A DNA stretch of 64,000 bases from Cercis canadensis (GCA_003255065.1 QAOA01003799.1:718797-782796); one strand, 5' to 3'; positions 1 through 11,000 are shown, numbered from the stretch's first letter. Numbers and translations are program-made. Notes: generated from the sequence alone by a model not told the origin.

Positions 1-350
1 GTAACATGTCTGCCCAGTTTCTTATAAGCGGAGTCAGGAGAGATTATTAAATGTGGCGTAATAGTGAAAATGTTAAATAGTTTATTAAAAATTATAAGAG
101 TAATATTATTTAGTAAAGAAATTATGTTGCAATTTAAATATGGTAATTAGATAAAATAAATAGTAGAAATCATATATTTATTAAAGGATAATTAAAATTT
201 TATATTATTATGAAAATAATTTTGATAGTAAAATTTTGCCTACTAAATATTTTTTTAAATGATAATTATTATGTCAAGAAACTAAAAGAATAATTGACTA
301 AGAAAATATAAAATTTTCAACAAAGAATTTTGAGAAGCAGTTGTAAAACA
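1..350. other. AT-rich non-coding DNA
   Basis: Very AT-rich sequence with no ORF of note and no recognisable gene fragment. It is the left flank of the inverted-repeat element that begins at 351. Confidence 0.6.
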
Positions 351-624
351 TTAATTAAAGAGTAAACTTACATTTACGTTCTTTAAATATTCAAGATTTA
401 ATAAAATAATCATTAAAAGAACACTAATTAAAAAATAGTCATAAAAAAATTGATATGTATAACAAAATAATTTAATATTTATTAAATTTTAAATATTTTA
501 AAAATTATTTTGTTATATATATCAATTTTTTTGAAGATTATTTTATAGTTCCTGTTTTTTTAAAAATTAATTTATTAAATATTAAATTTTTTAAAAATGT
601 AAACATAAATTTACTCTTAATTAA
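351..624. mobile_element. MITE-like long inverted repeat, TTAA-ended
   Basis: The whole 274-bp block is close to palindromic. Its left end (TTAATTAAAGAGTAAACTTA) pairs with the reverse complement of its right end (TTAATTAAGAGTAAATTTAT). The pairing continues inward through AT-rich arms, including a second strong pair around 449-478 and 502-532. There is no coding capacity. The TTAA at both ends could be a target duplication, but because TTAA is palindromic this cannot be told from the terminal repeat itself. The family is not identified; a non-autonomous DNA transposon is the likeliest explanation. Confidence 0.75.
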
Positions 625-1060
625 AATGAGATAAAAAGAAATTCACGAGATAAACAGAGGAGAAAATATTGTTTAACTTTGCCGAAAGTTCCAGAATTTA
701 CTCGAGCGAGCAACTGTAAAATCACAGGCAGCGGCATAAAAGTAATTACAAAAAAAAAAGGGAAGATAGGTGAAGTGGTAGAACTAGAAGATGCTTCGCT
801 TGCCGAACAAGAATTGGATTTTGGTTCCCACTCGCTCCAATGCCCAAACACCATTTCTCAATAGTCAATACCCCCACTAGTGATTGGTGACTTCAGCTAA
901 TTCCGTTACTGAAACAAATCCTCACGCTACTGGCATTAGAGAAAAAATTTAGACCGTAAGATCAACAGAGATTCAAAGGTTTAGTTGTCTGTGATTGAAT
1001 CGTGCAACTACGCGTGGAGGGAAAGGTATGTTTATCACTGTCAAATGAACAAGGGAGAGG
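625..1060. other. Unassigned non-coding region upstream of SAMDC
   Basis: Less AT-rich than its left flank and open in one frame on each strand around 621-864. Neither translation resembles a family I know, and the plus-strand frame has no ATG start. It is probably distal promoter sequence; a remnant exon of an old gene cannot be excluded. Confidence 0.4.
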
Positions 1061-1091
1061 GGGACGTGCAAAGATTTTGGACCACATCTGC

Positions 1092-1097
1092 CACGTG
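1092..1097. promoter_or_regulatory. G-box (CACGTG) in the SAMDC promoter
   Basis: A perfect palindromic CACGTG lies about 130 bp upstream of the TATA box, with further ACGT cores just either side (GGACGTGC near 1062 and GACGTG near 1106). Clustered ACGT elements are known binding sites for bZIP and bHLH factors in light- and ABA-responsive plant promoters. That SAMDC is so regulated here is inference. Confidence 0.5.
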
Positions 1098-1225
1098 GAC
1101 CATCTGACGTGTAAATATAGAGGAATAAAAACAAAAAAACTAACCGCAGGATTCCCGAACGCCGCATCAAAAGCACATCCTACCCCTACGGCTCTTACAG
1201 TTCGCTTGCTCCCAGGTCCCCGCCT

Positions 1226-1233
1226 TATAAATA
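1226..1233 (+). promoter_or_regulatory. TATA box of SAMDC
   Basis: TATAAATA in a GC-richer context, placing the transcription start near 1255-1265. That leaves a first leader exon of about 160 nt before the splice donor at 1419. Confidence 0.65.
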
Positions 1234-1418
1234 CGGCCTCTACGCTCCATTGTCGCTCACACCAATCGTCCCTCTGTTTGCGACTTTCAGTGAATCACGT
1301 CTACCTTGTTTCCTTTGCGTTCTTCACTCTCCTTTTATTCCCAGTGCTTTTGGAAAAGGTTTTCAGGATTGTTCTGATTCTCGCTGCCACAGTCACAGAC
1401 AGATTATTCCAAGGGAAA

Positions 1419-1640
1419 GTAAGTGTTTTAAATTTAGGGTTTTCAGTGCTCTTACTTTAGCCTTTGATTTTGTTTTTCTTATGATTCATGGGTTTGTTTC
1501 GGTCTCCATGTACGTTTTCTTTTGATTTTGTCATTGGCATTTTGAGTGTTTATCGGTTCTAGAATCCAGTTGTTTGACGTAGTTGAATGTTATGACCGAT
1601 TTGAGGTCTCTCAGATTGTCTTTTTTTTGGTTTATTGCAG
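1419..1640 (+). other. First leader intron of SAMDC
   Basis: Donor GTAAGTG at 1419 and acceptor TTTATTGCAG ending at 1640, with a T-rich interior. It lies wholly in the 5' leader, immediately before the tiny upstream ORF. A leader intron here is usual in plant SAMDC genes. A second leader intron (1792-1869, GTAAGTT...TTTTTGCAG) interrupts the small upstream ORF. Confidence 0.8.
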
Positions 1641-1648
1641 AAGCGTGA

Positions 1649-1657
1649 ATGTTGTAA
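1649..1657 (+). CDS. SAMDC tiny upstream ORF (Met-Leu-stop)
   Basis: ATG TTG TAA, with the final A of the stop codon forming the first base of the ATG of the next upstream ORF. This one-base overlap of a three-codon ORF with the roughly 50-codon ORF is the known arrangement of plant SAMDC leaders. There, initiation at the tiny ORF is thought to let ribosomes bypass the repressive small ORF when polyamine is low. It begins nine bases after the acceptor of the first leader intron. Confidence 0.85.
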   Translation: ML

Positions 1658-1890
1658 TGGAGAGCAAAGGTGGGAAAAAGAAGTCCAGCAGTAGTAATTC
1701 CTTACAGTACGAAGCTCCCCTTGGCTACAGTATTGAAGACGTTCGACCCAACGGTGGCATTCAGAAATTCCGATCTGCTGCTTACTCCAACGTAAGTTGT
1801 CTTTACAATCAATTCATACCTAGGCAACGCCTAAAATGCCCCTCTTAATATTTTGATCCGTTTTTGCAGTGCTTGAGGAAACCATCCTGA
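1657..1890 (+). CDS. SAMDC small upstream ORF (51-aa regulatory peptide), spliced
   Basis: Two exons, 1657-1791 and 1870-1890, separated by a 78-nt intron, give a 51-residue peptide. It starts MESKGGKKKSSSS, carries the core APLGYSIEDVRPNGG, and ends YSNCLRKPS before TGA. This is the conserved-peptide upstream ORF found in front of plant S-adenosylmethionine decarboxylases. It represses translation of the main ORF when spermidine or spermine is high (known for the family). The splice junction restores the conserved AYSN-C-LRKPS ending exactly, which supports the intron. The stop lies 127 nt before the main ATG. Confidence 0.93.
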
Positions 1891-2017
1891 GACGATTTCA
1901 CAATGCCTCCTTCGGTAGAGTAGGATTTGGGTTTTAGTTTTCCCCATCTTATTTTTCCCTTTTCTATCAGCACAAGCCAGAGAATCGAAGGACAAATTTA
2001 ATTGAAATCCTGTGGCC

Positions 2018-3181
2018 ATGGCTGTTCTGTCTGCAATCGTTAACGATCCGAATCCACCACAATCTCCTATTGGATTTGAAGGGTTTGAGAAGCGTCTGGA
2101 GATCACATTCAGCGAGGCACCCATTTTCAAGGACCCTGAGGGATTAGGCCTTCGCGTCCTGACTCGTTCCCAGCTGGATTCCATTCTGGAACCCGCTTGT
2201 TGCACCATTGTATCCCAGCTCTCCAACGCTGACTTCGACTCATACGTGCTCTCCGAATCCAGCCTCTTTGTGTACCCTCTCAAAATCATTCTCAAAACTT
2301 GTGGTACCACCAAGCTTCTCTTCTCCATTAAACCCATTCTAGACCTCGCTCACTCACTCTCACTCTCTGTTTTCGCTGTTAAGTATTCCCGCGGGACCTT
2401 CATTTTCCCAAATTACCAACCTGCCCCTCACCGCAATTTCCCAGATGAAGTCGCTCTACTCAATACTTACTTTGCCCATCTCAATGCTAAGGCCTATGTT
2501 ATCGGCGATTCCAATCGTAAATGGCACATTTACTCGGCTTGCAAAGAGCTTGCCAGTTCACCCAATCAAACGGATGTGATTACTCTGGAGATGTGCATGA
2601 CCGGGTTGGACCGCGACAAAGCATCCCTGTTTTTCAAGAAATCGGGAGAAAATTGTGGCGCAGGGAGAATGACCAAAATGTCCGGGATATCGGACATAAT
2701 CCCGAGTCACGTGATTTGCGACTTCGAATTTGATCCCTGCGGTTACTCCATGAATGGAATTGAGGGTTCGGCTTTGTCAACTGTGCACGTGACCCCAGAA
2801 GACGGATTCAGTTACGCTAGCTACGAAGCCATGGGTTTTGACCCTGACTCAATCGGATTCGGGCCACTCCTCAAGAGGGTGCTGAAATGCTTTGGCCCCA
2901 CTGACTTCTCTATCGCTGTCACGTGCAAGGCAGGAGCCGAGGGATGGGCCACGTGTAATGCTGATGTGGAGGGCTACTCGTGTCAGAACGTGGTGAAGCA
3001 GGAGCTGCCAGGTGACGGCTGTGTAGTGTATCGGACTTACTCGGCGAACGGGAGACGGTGCGCAGTGCGCACTGCGAAGAAAGCGATGAAGAAGTGCTGG
3101 AAGGAGATGGAGATGGAGATGGAGATGCTATCGATGTCGGAAGAGGTGGTAGCGGCGTCAACCTGCGTCTCCTCTGCTTAG
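2018..3181 (+). CDS. SAMDC: S-adenosylmethionine decarboxylase proenzyme
   Basis: A single uninterrupted 387-residue ORF, the typical length and intronless structure of plant SAMDC. It decarboxylates S-adenosylmethionine to supply aminopropyl groups for spermidine and spermine synthesis in the cytosol. The proenzyme self-cleaves between Glu80 and Ser81 in YVLSESSLF, making the pyruvoyl cofactor. Other active-site residues known from the human enzyme are present: the Glu pair in GFEGFEK (21, 24), Cys95 in KTCGTTKL, Ser244 in CGYSMNG and His257 in TVHVTPEDG. The ATG at 2018 is chosen because the frame opens only two codons further upstream at a GTG. The C-terminus has a short Met-Glu repeat (MEMEMEM). 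Translation is expected to be controlled by the two upstream ORFs at 1649-1890. Identification is secure; which paralogue it is cannot be said. Confidence 0.97.
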   Translation: MAVLSAIVNDPNPPQSPIGFEGFEKRLEITFSEAPIFKDPEGLGLRVLTRSQLDSILEPACCTIVSQLSNADFDSYVLSESSLFVYPLKIILKTCGTTKLLFSIKPILDLAHSLSLSVFAVKYSRGTFIFPNYQPAPHRNFPDEVALLNTYFAHLNAKAYVIGDSNRKWHIYSACKELASSPNQTDVITLEMCMTGLDRDKASLFFKKSGENCGAGRMTKMSGISDIIPSHVICDFEFDPCGYSMNGIEGSALSTVHVTPEDGFSYASYEAMGFDPDSIGFGPLLKRVLKCFGPTDFSIAVTCKAGAEGWATCNADVEGYSCQNVVKQELPGDGCVVYRTYSANGRRCAVRTAKKAMKKCWKEMEMEMEMLSMSEEVVAASTCVSSA

Positions 3182-3458
3182 GCCAACCGTTGAGTGTGTC
3201 AGTGGTCAGCGTCAGTCTCAGCCAGTCTCAACTCAACTAGTTCAGTGTCGTTTTGGTAATTATGTAAGATGCACTGGGGTCTTTTTGGAATATTTCTTTT
3301 TCAGTTCTTGTCTTGTGTTATATACTTATATTTAATGCCGTCTTGGATCGTGAGTAGTCTTTTTGACATTGTTATTATTCTATGATAGATCATTGATCTG
3401 ATCACATTATATGTAAGGCTCACCTATATGAAATTGGGTCTTCGGCTTTTGATTCAGG

Positions 3459-3464
3459 AATAAA
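3459..3464 (+). terminator. Probable SAMDC polyadenylation signal
   Basis: AATAAA about 280 bp past the stop codon, after a U-rich 3' trailer. Plant poly(A) signals are loose, so this marks only the likely region of the transcript end. Confidence 0.4.
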
Positions 3465-3499
3465 AGAGGCTTGGCCATAGTTCAAACATTGATTATATT

Positions 3500-4685
3500 A
3501 TCCATCTTCTGAAAAAAAAAAAAAGTAATTATATTATTCGCTCTCTCTCCAGAGAAAATTGACACTTCGATTTAATTAATTAAAGCGCAATATTATGAAT
3601 GATAATTGAGGACAAAGTGTGAGCGAATCTTACAGCTATTTAAATATGTTTTACAATTAGCAAAAAGGAAAAACCATAGATTTATATTTACGTTAGGAAT
3701 TAAAAGGAGTTAACATGAGAGCCCAAATATAGGTGTGAGACTGTGAGTGAATGACGTAGGGCGATGGAGACTGAGCTTTGTATAAGAAAGAAGCAATGGG
3801 GTTTGACAAGCGATGGATCAAGAGGTGAGTGAGGTTGCAGCAGCGTGCAGAGTAGTCGTTTTTACTTTTTGCCCAAGTGAAGACAAAGCAAATGGGTCCC
3901 ATATCACCCTTAAATCAGGTATATGCTTCCAATTGCCAAATGTACTTTCTTGTTCGCTTTGCAAAAAGCCTCAAATGCCCAAAACAAATTAAAGAGGACG
4001 AGGAAGGGGATGGTGTTCTTTTGAGTCGTTCATGTCATGCATGCGTCTTTAGTTCTTTATTCGTCCAATTATTGAACACTTTTAAGGTACATGTTTCCTA
4101 GCCATAAATCATTTTGATAGGTTGCCAACTCATGTTCATATTTGCATAAAGCCAATGTATCATTTGTTTGTCCTCTCATACAGTCATCATTCGCAAATTT
4201 CGTGTGTAATTTCTATTCCTAATCTATGCTGACTTTTTAGTGCACATAATATTTGACTTTATCTTGTATAAAAACAGTGCCACCGTGTTTAAAATGTGAT
4301 AATATATGGATTGTATATATATTTTTTTTCCTTTCCTTGAGACCTTGAGTACTCAAAAGGGTCTCAAGTTGAAATTGATGCTAGATCATGAGTTAAAATT
4401 TTGGGCCGCACCACTATCGGAGGCTTGGCCCAAATGCACATAGGGAATGGGCATAGAAACCAGTATCCTGGCAATGGGCGCAAAAGCAAGAAGATAGATG
4501 GTACATCATTTTGAGCCCTTGCTTTCTCGTTTTCAGCCTTACCGCACAGCCTATAGGGTACTTTGATTCATGGGCCTTGTAAACCCAAGAGAAGATAGTG
4601 AGGTTCATATTTGCTCCTTGCTAGGAAAAAAACGAAAAAAAAAAAAAAGCTTTATTGTGGGAACTTGAATTTTGTGCTGATAATA
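3500..4685. other. Intergenic region SAMDC-GER
   Basis: No protein family recognised in any frame. The sequence is moderately AT-rich with several poly-A/T runs (around 3511, 4323, 4636). It presumably holds the end of SAMDC and the distal promoter of the fucose synthase gene. Confidence 0.5.
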
Positions 4686-4747
4686 GACAAACAACGAAGC
4701 TTCATTCACTTCAAAGTCAGACAAACAACGAAGCTTCATTCACTTCA
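4686..4747. repeat. 28-bp direct repeat, two copies
   Basis: Perfect copies at 4686-4713 and 4720-4747, beginning GACAAACAACGAAGCTTCAT, are separated by 6 bp. They lie about 180-240 bp upstream of the start codon of the fucose synthase gene, so within its likely promoter. Confidence 0.9.
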
Positions 4748-4926
4748 GACGATTTTTTTTAGTTGAAAAAAAAGGTGGGCCGTCGGTTAATTAACATTTG
4801 TGGCCCAAAGTGATGCTTAAATATGATTCCGACCAACGCTTCGACTTTGGAGGAGTCAACGTTGAAAGGAGGATAGGTTAACCGCGCCTGTATCGGCAAC
4901 AAATCTCTCTACACTCACACCCGAAG

Positions 4927-5985
4927 ATGGGGAGCCAGAACAACGGTTTTTCTCTTCTCTCTTGTTCATCTCTCTCTCTGTTTGGTAACTAACACATTAC
5001 ATAGAATAGCAAATCAAGGAAATTCTTTTCTATATCCACAGATTCGTTTCTTTCTGACAAGTCTGCCAAGGTGTTTGTGGCTGGTCACCGGGGCCTCGTC
5101 GGTTCAGCCATCGTCCGCAAGCTCCTCCAACTTGGGTTCACCAATCTCGTTCTTCGCACCCATGCCCAGCTCGACCTCACTCGCCAATCCGATGTCGAAG
5201 CCTTCTTTGCTGCCGAGAAGCCTCAATTCGCCATTGTCGCAGCTGCCAAAGTCGGCGGCATCCACGCCAACAACACCTATCCGGCTGATTTCATTGCCGT
5301 CAACCTCCAAATCCAGACCAATGTCATCGATTCAGCCTACCGCAATGGCGTTAAGAAGCTACTATTTTTGGGTTCCTCTTGTATTTACCCCAAATTCGCA
5401 CCCCAACCGATCCCAGAAAATGCTTTGCTCACTGGCCCATTAGAGCCCACAAATGAATGGTATGCAATCGCCAAGATTGCTGGGATCAAAATGTGCCAAG
5501 CTTACAGGATTCAATATAAGTGGGATGCGATTTCGGGGATGCCCACCAATTTATATGGCCCGTACGACAATTTTCATCCCGAGAATTCCCATGTTTTGCC
5601 TGCTTTAATGAGAAGGTTTCACGAGGCGAAGGTGAATAGTGCCAAGGAGGTGGTGGTGTGGGGAACAGGAAGTCCATTGAGGGAGTTTTTGCACGTTGAA
5701 GATCTGGCGGATGCCTGTGTTTTTCTGATGGAGAAGTATAGTGGATTGGAGCATGTGAATGTAGGGAGTGGGAAGGAGGTGACTATTAAGGAGTTGGCTG
5801 AATTGATGAAGGAAGTTGTGGGATTTGAGGGGAACCTTGTTTGGGATACTTCAAAGCCTGATGGGACTCCAAGGAAGCTGATGGATAGCTCAAAACTTGC
5901 AGAACTGGGTTGGACGCCAAAGATCTCACTCAAGGATGGGCTTGTTGATACCTACAAATGGTACTTGGAGAATGTCAAGCTATAA
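4927..5985 (+). CDS. GER: GDP-L-fucose synthase (GDP-4-keto-6-deoxymannose epimerase-reductase)
   Basis: Last step of de novo GDP-L-fucose synthesis in the cytosol: NADPH-dependent 3,5-epimerisation and reduction of GDP-4-keto-6-deoxy-mannose. Fucose is then used for cell walls and glycoproteins. Extended short-chain dehydrogenase fold: nucleotide-binding AGHRGLVGS (residues about 33-41), catalytic Ser131 in LGSSCIYP, and Tyr160 with Lys164 in WYAIAK. The family blocks [16 protein letters not shown] and [12 protein letters not shown] are also present. The body (5042-5985) has no in-frame ATG near its beginning. I join it to a short exon 4927-4984 (ATG, MGSQNNG...) through a GT-AG intron at 4985-5041 that keeps the frame and gives 333 residues. 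That intron is only 57 nt, near the lower limit for plants, so the N-terminal 20 residues are less certain than the rest. It lies downstream of SAMDC on the same strand with no functional link. Confidence 0.93.
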
Positions 5986-5999
5986 ATGAGGGAGCTTAA

Positions 6000-8038
6000 G
6001 CGGAGTGTTCCAAATAAAAAATATAGGTGCTTGTGATGTCACCTTGAGTAGTTTTTTTTTTTCTTGATCTAGAGGACAATGTGGTCAGTGATTCTGGACG
6101 AATTATGTTGCTTGCTTGTATATTTATAGAATATGAGAATCGAGTGAGCCATTGCTGAAAGTTCTGAACAGAAACTTGTTATTTCATATATTGTTGAGGG
6201 GAAATTTTTGCTAGGATCACCATACATGATTGTCATTTGTAATTTGTCTATTAGCACTGCAAATAATTATTTCTTATAAATTACTCTTGTCATTCAAGAA
6301 TGGGACGAATTAGTTGCATCTGTTAACTGTCTCCTTTTTGACTTCTTCAATTAGGAATCGTAGCAATTTAATTGGGTGTTCTTCCTTTATTTTCGTCCTC
6401 ATACTTCAGCCATGTTTGGATTTGATATTCACATGGCTGTTTCACCTAGCTTGCATGTTCCTTATTTGATTTGAGGGATGTTTATCAGGTTAGTTATGTC
6501 TGGGATATGGTTAGGAGATTCAAGTAATTTGGGACTAGATTTGACCGTTGGAATCAATTGACATGTGTATTTTGAACTTATTTCAGGGATAGAGTTTCAA
6601 TTTATCCTCGTAATTACAGATTCAGGTACATTGGAGGGAGGAAAGATAATCAGGTGTTCTGGGTTGCTGGAAATCTTTTGCCAATGACTACATGGAGGAT
6701 GCTCTTGAAGTAGTTGGAATCAGGAGCAATATAACGTAGGACATTTCATTTTCCTCATGTATTTTCTTCAGCAATTTGTAAAAGCATGCCGCATAGGTGC
6801 TGGTGCTTTCCTTTAGGACATTTTCTTTTTAAATAAATCAATTACTAATCCTTAGCCTAAACTATAGGATACCATGGTATAGAATTATTCTTTCATTTCT
6901 TTTTGCCTAAAACGATGTAGATGGGACAAAACACTAACTGAAAAATGGTTGATATTTTAGTAGTTAGCTTCTCAATACACACACAATGGAAGGTCAATCA
7001 CTCCACTTCAGCAGCAACAAGTACAACCCTATGCTTCTGAGAATACTAGAACAGGTGTAACACGAGAAGACTATTATTCATCAGTGTTATGTCTGTTTTG
7101 GTGTTCTCATAAGTATAGGTTGGGACGTGTTGCTGCTCATGTGAAATGATTGGCCTCATGTTTTTCGGTTGGAATCAAGCAAGGCTCACTGAAGGGAATA
7201 TCAGGTTTTACTAGTTGCACGGCACATTACAACCCTGTCCAAGTTGCTGTTCTTCTTCATTTCCTTTTGTCCTTGTTCTTAATTAATAAAGTTGTTTTCT
7301 CCTCCCCAACATCCTCCGGGTTCATAGTTTTCCCCCATGATTGATCATATCGGTCTTGCAAATTCATTGGAACAGAGTGAAAGGAACATAGGAAAATGCT
7401 GTTTATAGAATTGGAGATTCAGTATCTCTCTGTTATTAAGGCTCCGGCATAGTAATCTTAATCTTGGTCTTGGTCTTAACATTCTTTATGCATATCTACT
7501 AGAGTGGTTAAGTGTGCTTCCAATTAAGGTGGTTTAGAATGAAGGGTTGGCTTTGGACAGAAAGTGTTTCCATTTAAGCACCTGCATTCTATTTGCTCTA
7601 TGTCTCTGAGTGATGGAAAATTACATTTTGGTGCTATTATTTCCTCTTCTGATGTTAACTTAACATTCTTCCGGCAACCACCAGGTTCTTCCATAAATTT
7701 GTTTTATGTACAATTCAGGTATTCAATCCTGTTTGTTACACTAGAATTTGCTGCAATTAAGTTTCCCATAGCAACAAGACAATGGATGATTCTATACTGT
7801 TTCCTTGGTTTCATTTGTCTTCGTTGATGCCATAACTTGGTTTGTGGTTTCAAATACTTGTGTCTGGATACTTATTTGCTTTCAGGATTATTCACAGCAT
7901 AACTTCCAATGGCTGTATATGCATATCGGTGTTGTGTGCTTAGTTGTTAATGATATGTTTGATAATTTTTTAAATTATCTGCTTCACATTTTGGAAAACA
8001 TGCTCGTCTCAAATTATTTGCTTGTTTCCATGTGTTTT
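6000..8038. other. Downstream of GER: no gene recognised
   Basis: Contains the 3' trailer of the fucose synthase gene (AT-rich tail near 6010-6060), followed by about 2 kb in which no frame encodes a recognisable protein. Several T-rich tracts precede short open frames, but none has conserved character. Confidence 0.5.
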
Positions 8039-8094
8039 TTTTTTTTTTTTTTTTCGCCAACCATTTCCNTTTTTTTTTATCGCCAACCATTTCC
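8039..8094. repeat. Poly-T plus short duplication joined by N at 8069
   Basis: The string CGCCAACCATTTCC preceded by a T-run occurs immediately before the single N (8055-8068), and again, after another T-run, at 8081-8094. The pattern fits two contig ends that overlap through a homopolymer and were joined with one N instead of being merged. Confidence 0.7.
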
Positions 8095-11000
8095 ACCTCA
8101 GGCTCAGGGTCACATTGCTTGGGCTGTTGGGCACGCTTGAAAATTTGAGCAAAACGAAAATAAATTCTTTTTTTTTTTGTAATGAAAAATAAAGTCTTGG
8201 TTGCTGTTCATGTTAAGCTGGTAAGAACAACTGGGTTATGTTTCCTACGCTCCCCTCGGTCCAAAACCCAACCAAACCCCGAAACTAGGGGGAAGCACGA
8301 GGAGGTGGAGAATGTTCATCATTAGCAAAAAAAAGAAAAAGAAAAGTGCATAATGTTTATATTTTCAGTAGCACTAGCATTTCGTGTCAAATTATAGTAT
8401 TAGTAAGCAACTAGCATAATAGTATGCATGGCAACAGGAAAACTTTTCCTAGGCCTTTGGACCGAACTCGACGAGCAAATCTAAAAGGAAAGCAAAAGAG
8501 AAGAGAGGACGAGCTCATAAATATGGATACGAAGTAGATCTACATTTATCATTGATGGAACTTATAACCATTTTTTTCCTTATAACTCAAAAAATAAGTC
8601 ATGATCTTATTAGGTTCATTTATTATCCTCTACTTCTAGTTATATTACACACTTCTTTACACTTTGGCAACACCTAAGTTAATTGACACTCACTCAAATT
8701 TAGTAAAATCTCGCTAAACAACAGAAAGTGTACGAGAAAGTGTGTAGTAAAACTAGTTTTCTTTTCTTTATTATCTAAAATATTTGTAGTTCCCTAAATG
8801 AATCATGCAACTTCCTACTTATAATTTTTTCTTGTATGTGTCACTCTATTCCTATTCCTATATTATGTTCTATCTTAAATGTTACCTATAGCTTGCTGAA
8901 CTGGTGCAAATATATCATATATGTATCAATGTGCCGAATGGCAAGGACAAACAATGTACAGGTGCCAAGTAGCATTATGATCTAGTGCCCTATTATGTAC
9001 GTTTAGGCTTGCCTCGGCCATCGTTAATGTGTACAACAGCAGACTGCTCACGTATTGTTCACTTCAACAGCAAACTCTGATGAGTTTCTGATCAGGCTAG
9101 TTTCAATTAATGTATACCACAGCAGTTTGAAGTTGCATTTTCCTTTTGATCCTTCCAAGGTAAGAGAAACATGATGGGATTATATAAACAATATTTCATT
9201 CTAGTTCGTTATCTATAAGACTAAATCTAGTAAATTTTGTCACGGATTAGCAGAGTAATAGTGCAAATAAACACAAGTAGTGATGAAAAGCATGGCGCTT
9301 AAACAAAATTCATGAAAAATGCCCCCATTAAACACCTGGTTTTATTTTTCTCTAATCTCTCCGACCCTCGTGAGAATGTTCTTCTTCTTCTTCTTCTCCC
9401 TTTTTTTCCTTTATTTCTTTGATGGGGTCTGCACTTCCATACCTTCACGTGCATACTAAGACTAGATAAAAAGGAAGTTGCAGTGCAAAATTGATAAGAC
9501 ACTTCCATGAACTGTGAGGGGCATTTGTCACCAAGACCTCAACTTTCTTTGTCTTTGCTTCTGTTTTTTTCCTCCTCAGTGACTATGCAATACAAGAAAA
9601 AAATTCTCCATGATAGTGCTCAACACAATGCCCTTTGGACCAGCAATTTCAGTGTCCCCAACCCCCAGGCCTCTACTGTTGCATTTGTCACCTCACCCAC
9701 CACCATATAACATTGATCGGAGAGAATATTATAAACCACAATTATTTCTTAGATTAGAGCCACACAAAAAATGAGTATAAAACTATAACAAATTGTAACA
9801 TTGAAAAGGGAATTTCAATTCTAATTCCACTAATATTTTCCTTAAAGCATACAACCAAAAAAATTCTTCAAATGAGTACAACAATCAGATAATGGGCCCT
9901 TTGAACATTTTAAGCTCTGTGCAATTGTTAATATCATCAAGTCCCACATTTCCCAAGAAAAACCAGTAAAATTTTGTAAAAGAGACAGAAGCAAAGACTG
10001 ACATTAAATTTGAAACGGTAATAAAACAGTGTTTGGATGTTGAAGGCTCGGCACATCAAGGGACCCCCAAAATTTAAAGCATCACTGACCAAAATCCTAG
10101 AGGATTAGGTGCATCCTATTTACTGCAAAATGTAGAAATCCAAAGCTGAAATGAAGGAACGTCTACTTTCCTCCTTACTTTCCCAGGAAAATGGCCTTTA
10201 ATTCAAGCCACAAATTTACCAAATCCAAAAAAACAATCACACAAACTGATCAATATCAGAAAGAAATCAAACCTGTGGTAGAGCAACATTTGCTTGTGCA
10301 TATCCTTTTCGGGTATAAAGACATTAACATGGGTCAAAAAAAAAAGTAGGCAAAACAAATAATAGAGCTTGTATCATTAATCTAACAACAGATTGAGCCG
10401 TCTAGCCAATATCACCATCACCAACACCATAATCAAAACGCAAAGAAGAAGACGAGGAACAGAGCTACTTGCAAGAATTGGACTTGAGAAATAGAGTCCC
10501 TTTTACAACCACTCCATCCTTCACACAAGCTAAGGAAAAGGAAACCCATTTGCTTCAAAAGCAATCTCATGTCAAAGATGCACCATTCTTCGATCCCATA
10601 AGCACTGTCAGCAGCTACTGCTCTCACCATATTCCACTGCCTCTGTTTCCTCTGCTTCAGCTGCTGCTGCCACCAAAACCAACACCACCCCCACATTACA
10701 AGAGAATGAAAATGCTTACTGTAAGAGTTGAAAGCAAACACGGGAGAGGAGTGGGGTGCATATTGGTCAAAATGAAGATGGATAAAAAAAAAATCAAAAG
10801 TAGGGAGTGTGAGAGAAAGAAGAGGAAGCTGCGTACAATTTCTACTTTCTTTGAAGAGGCTTCCTTTGATGTTTTCTCTTGTCCTATCATAAGAAAGCAA
10901 ATAATTGTTGATGTTTTAAAAAGGGGGTGTCGTTTAAGAAGGCTAAGGATGTCAAGCTTTGCTGCCGCTCTGGGTGCGAATTTCTGTTCCCACTGTGATT

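Noticed and set aside
621..864. ORFs on both strands next to the first MITE
   Set aside because: The plus frame has no ATG start, and the minus frame becomes Phe-rich through a poly-A tract; no similarity recognised.
2012..2017. Longer SAMDC start giving two extra residues
   Set aside because: The frame begins at a GTG, not an ATG; the ATG at 2018 is the normal plant start.
5071..5985. GER starting at 5071
   Set aside because: That position is a GTG in the middle of the conserved AKVFVAGH segment; the preceding codons in exon 2 ([10 protein letters not shown]) are clearly part of the protein.
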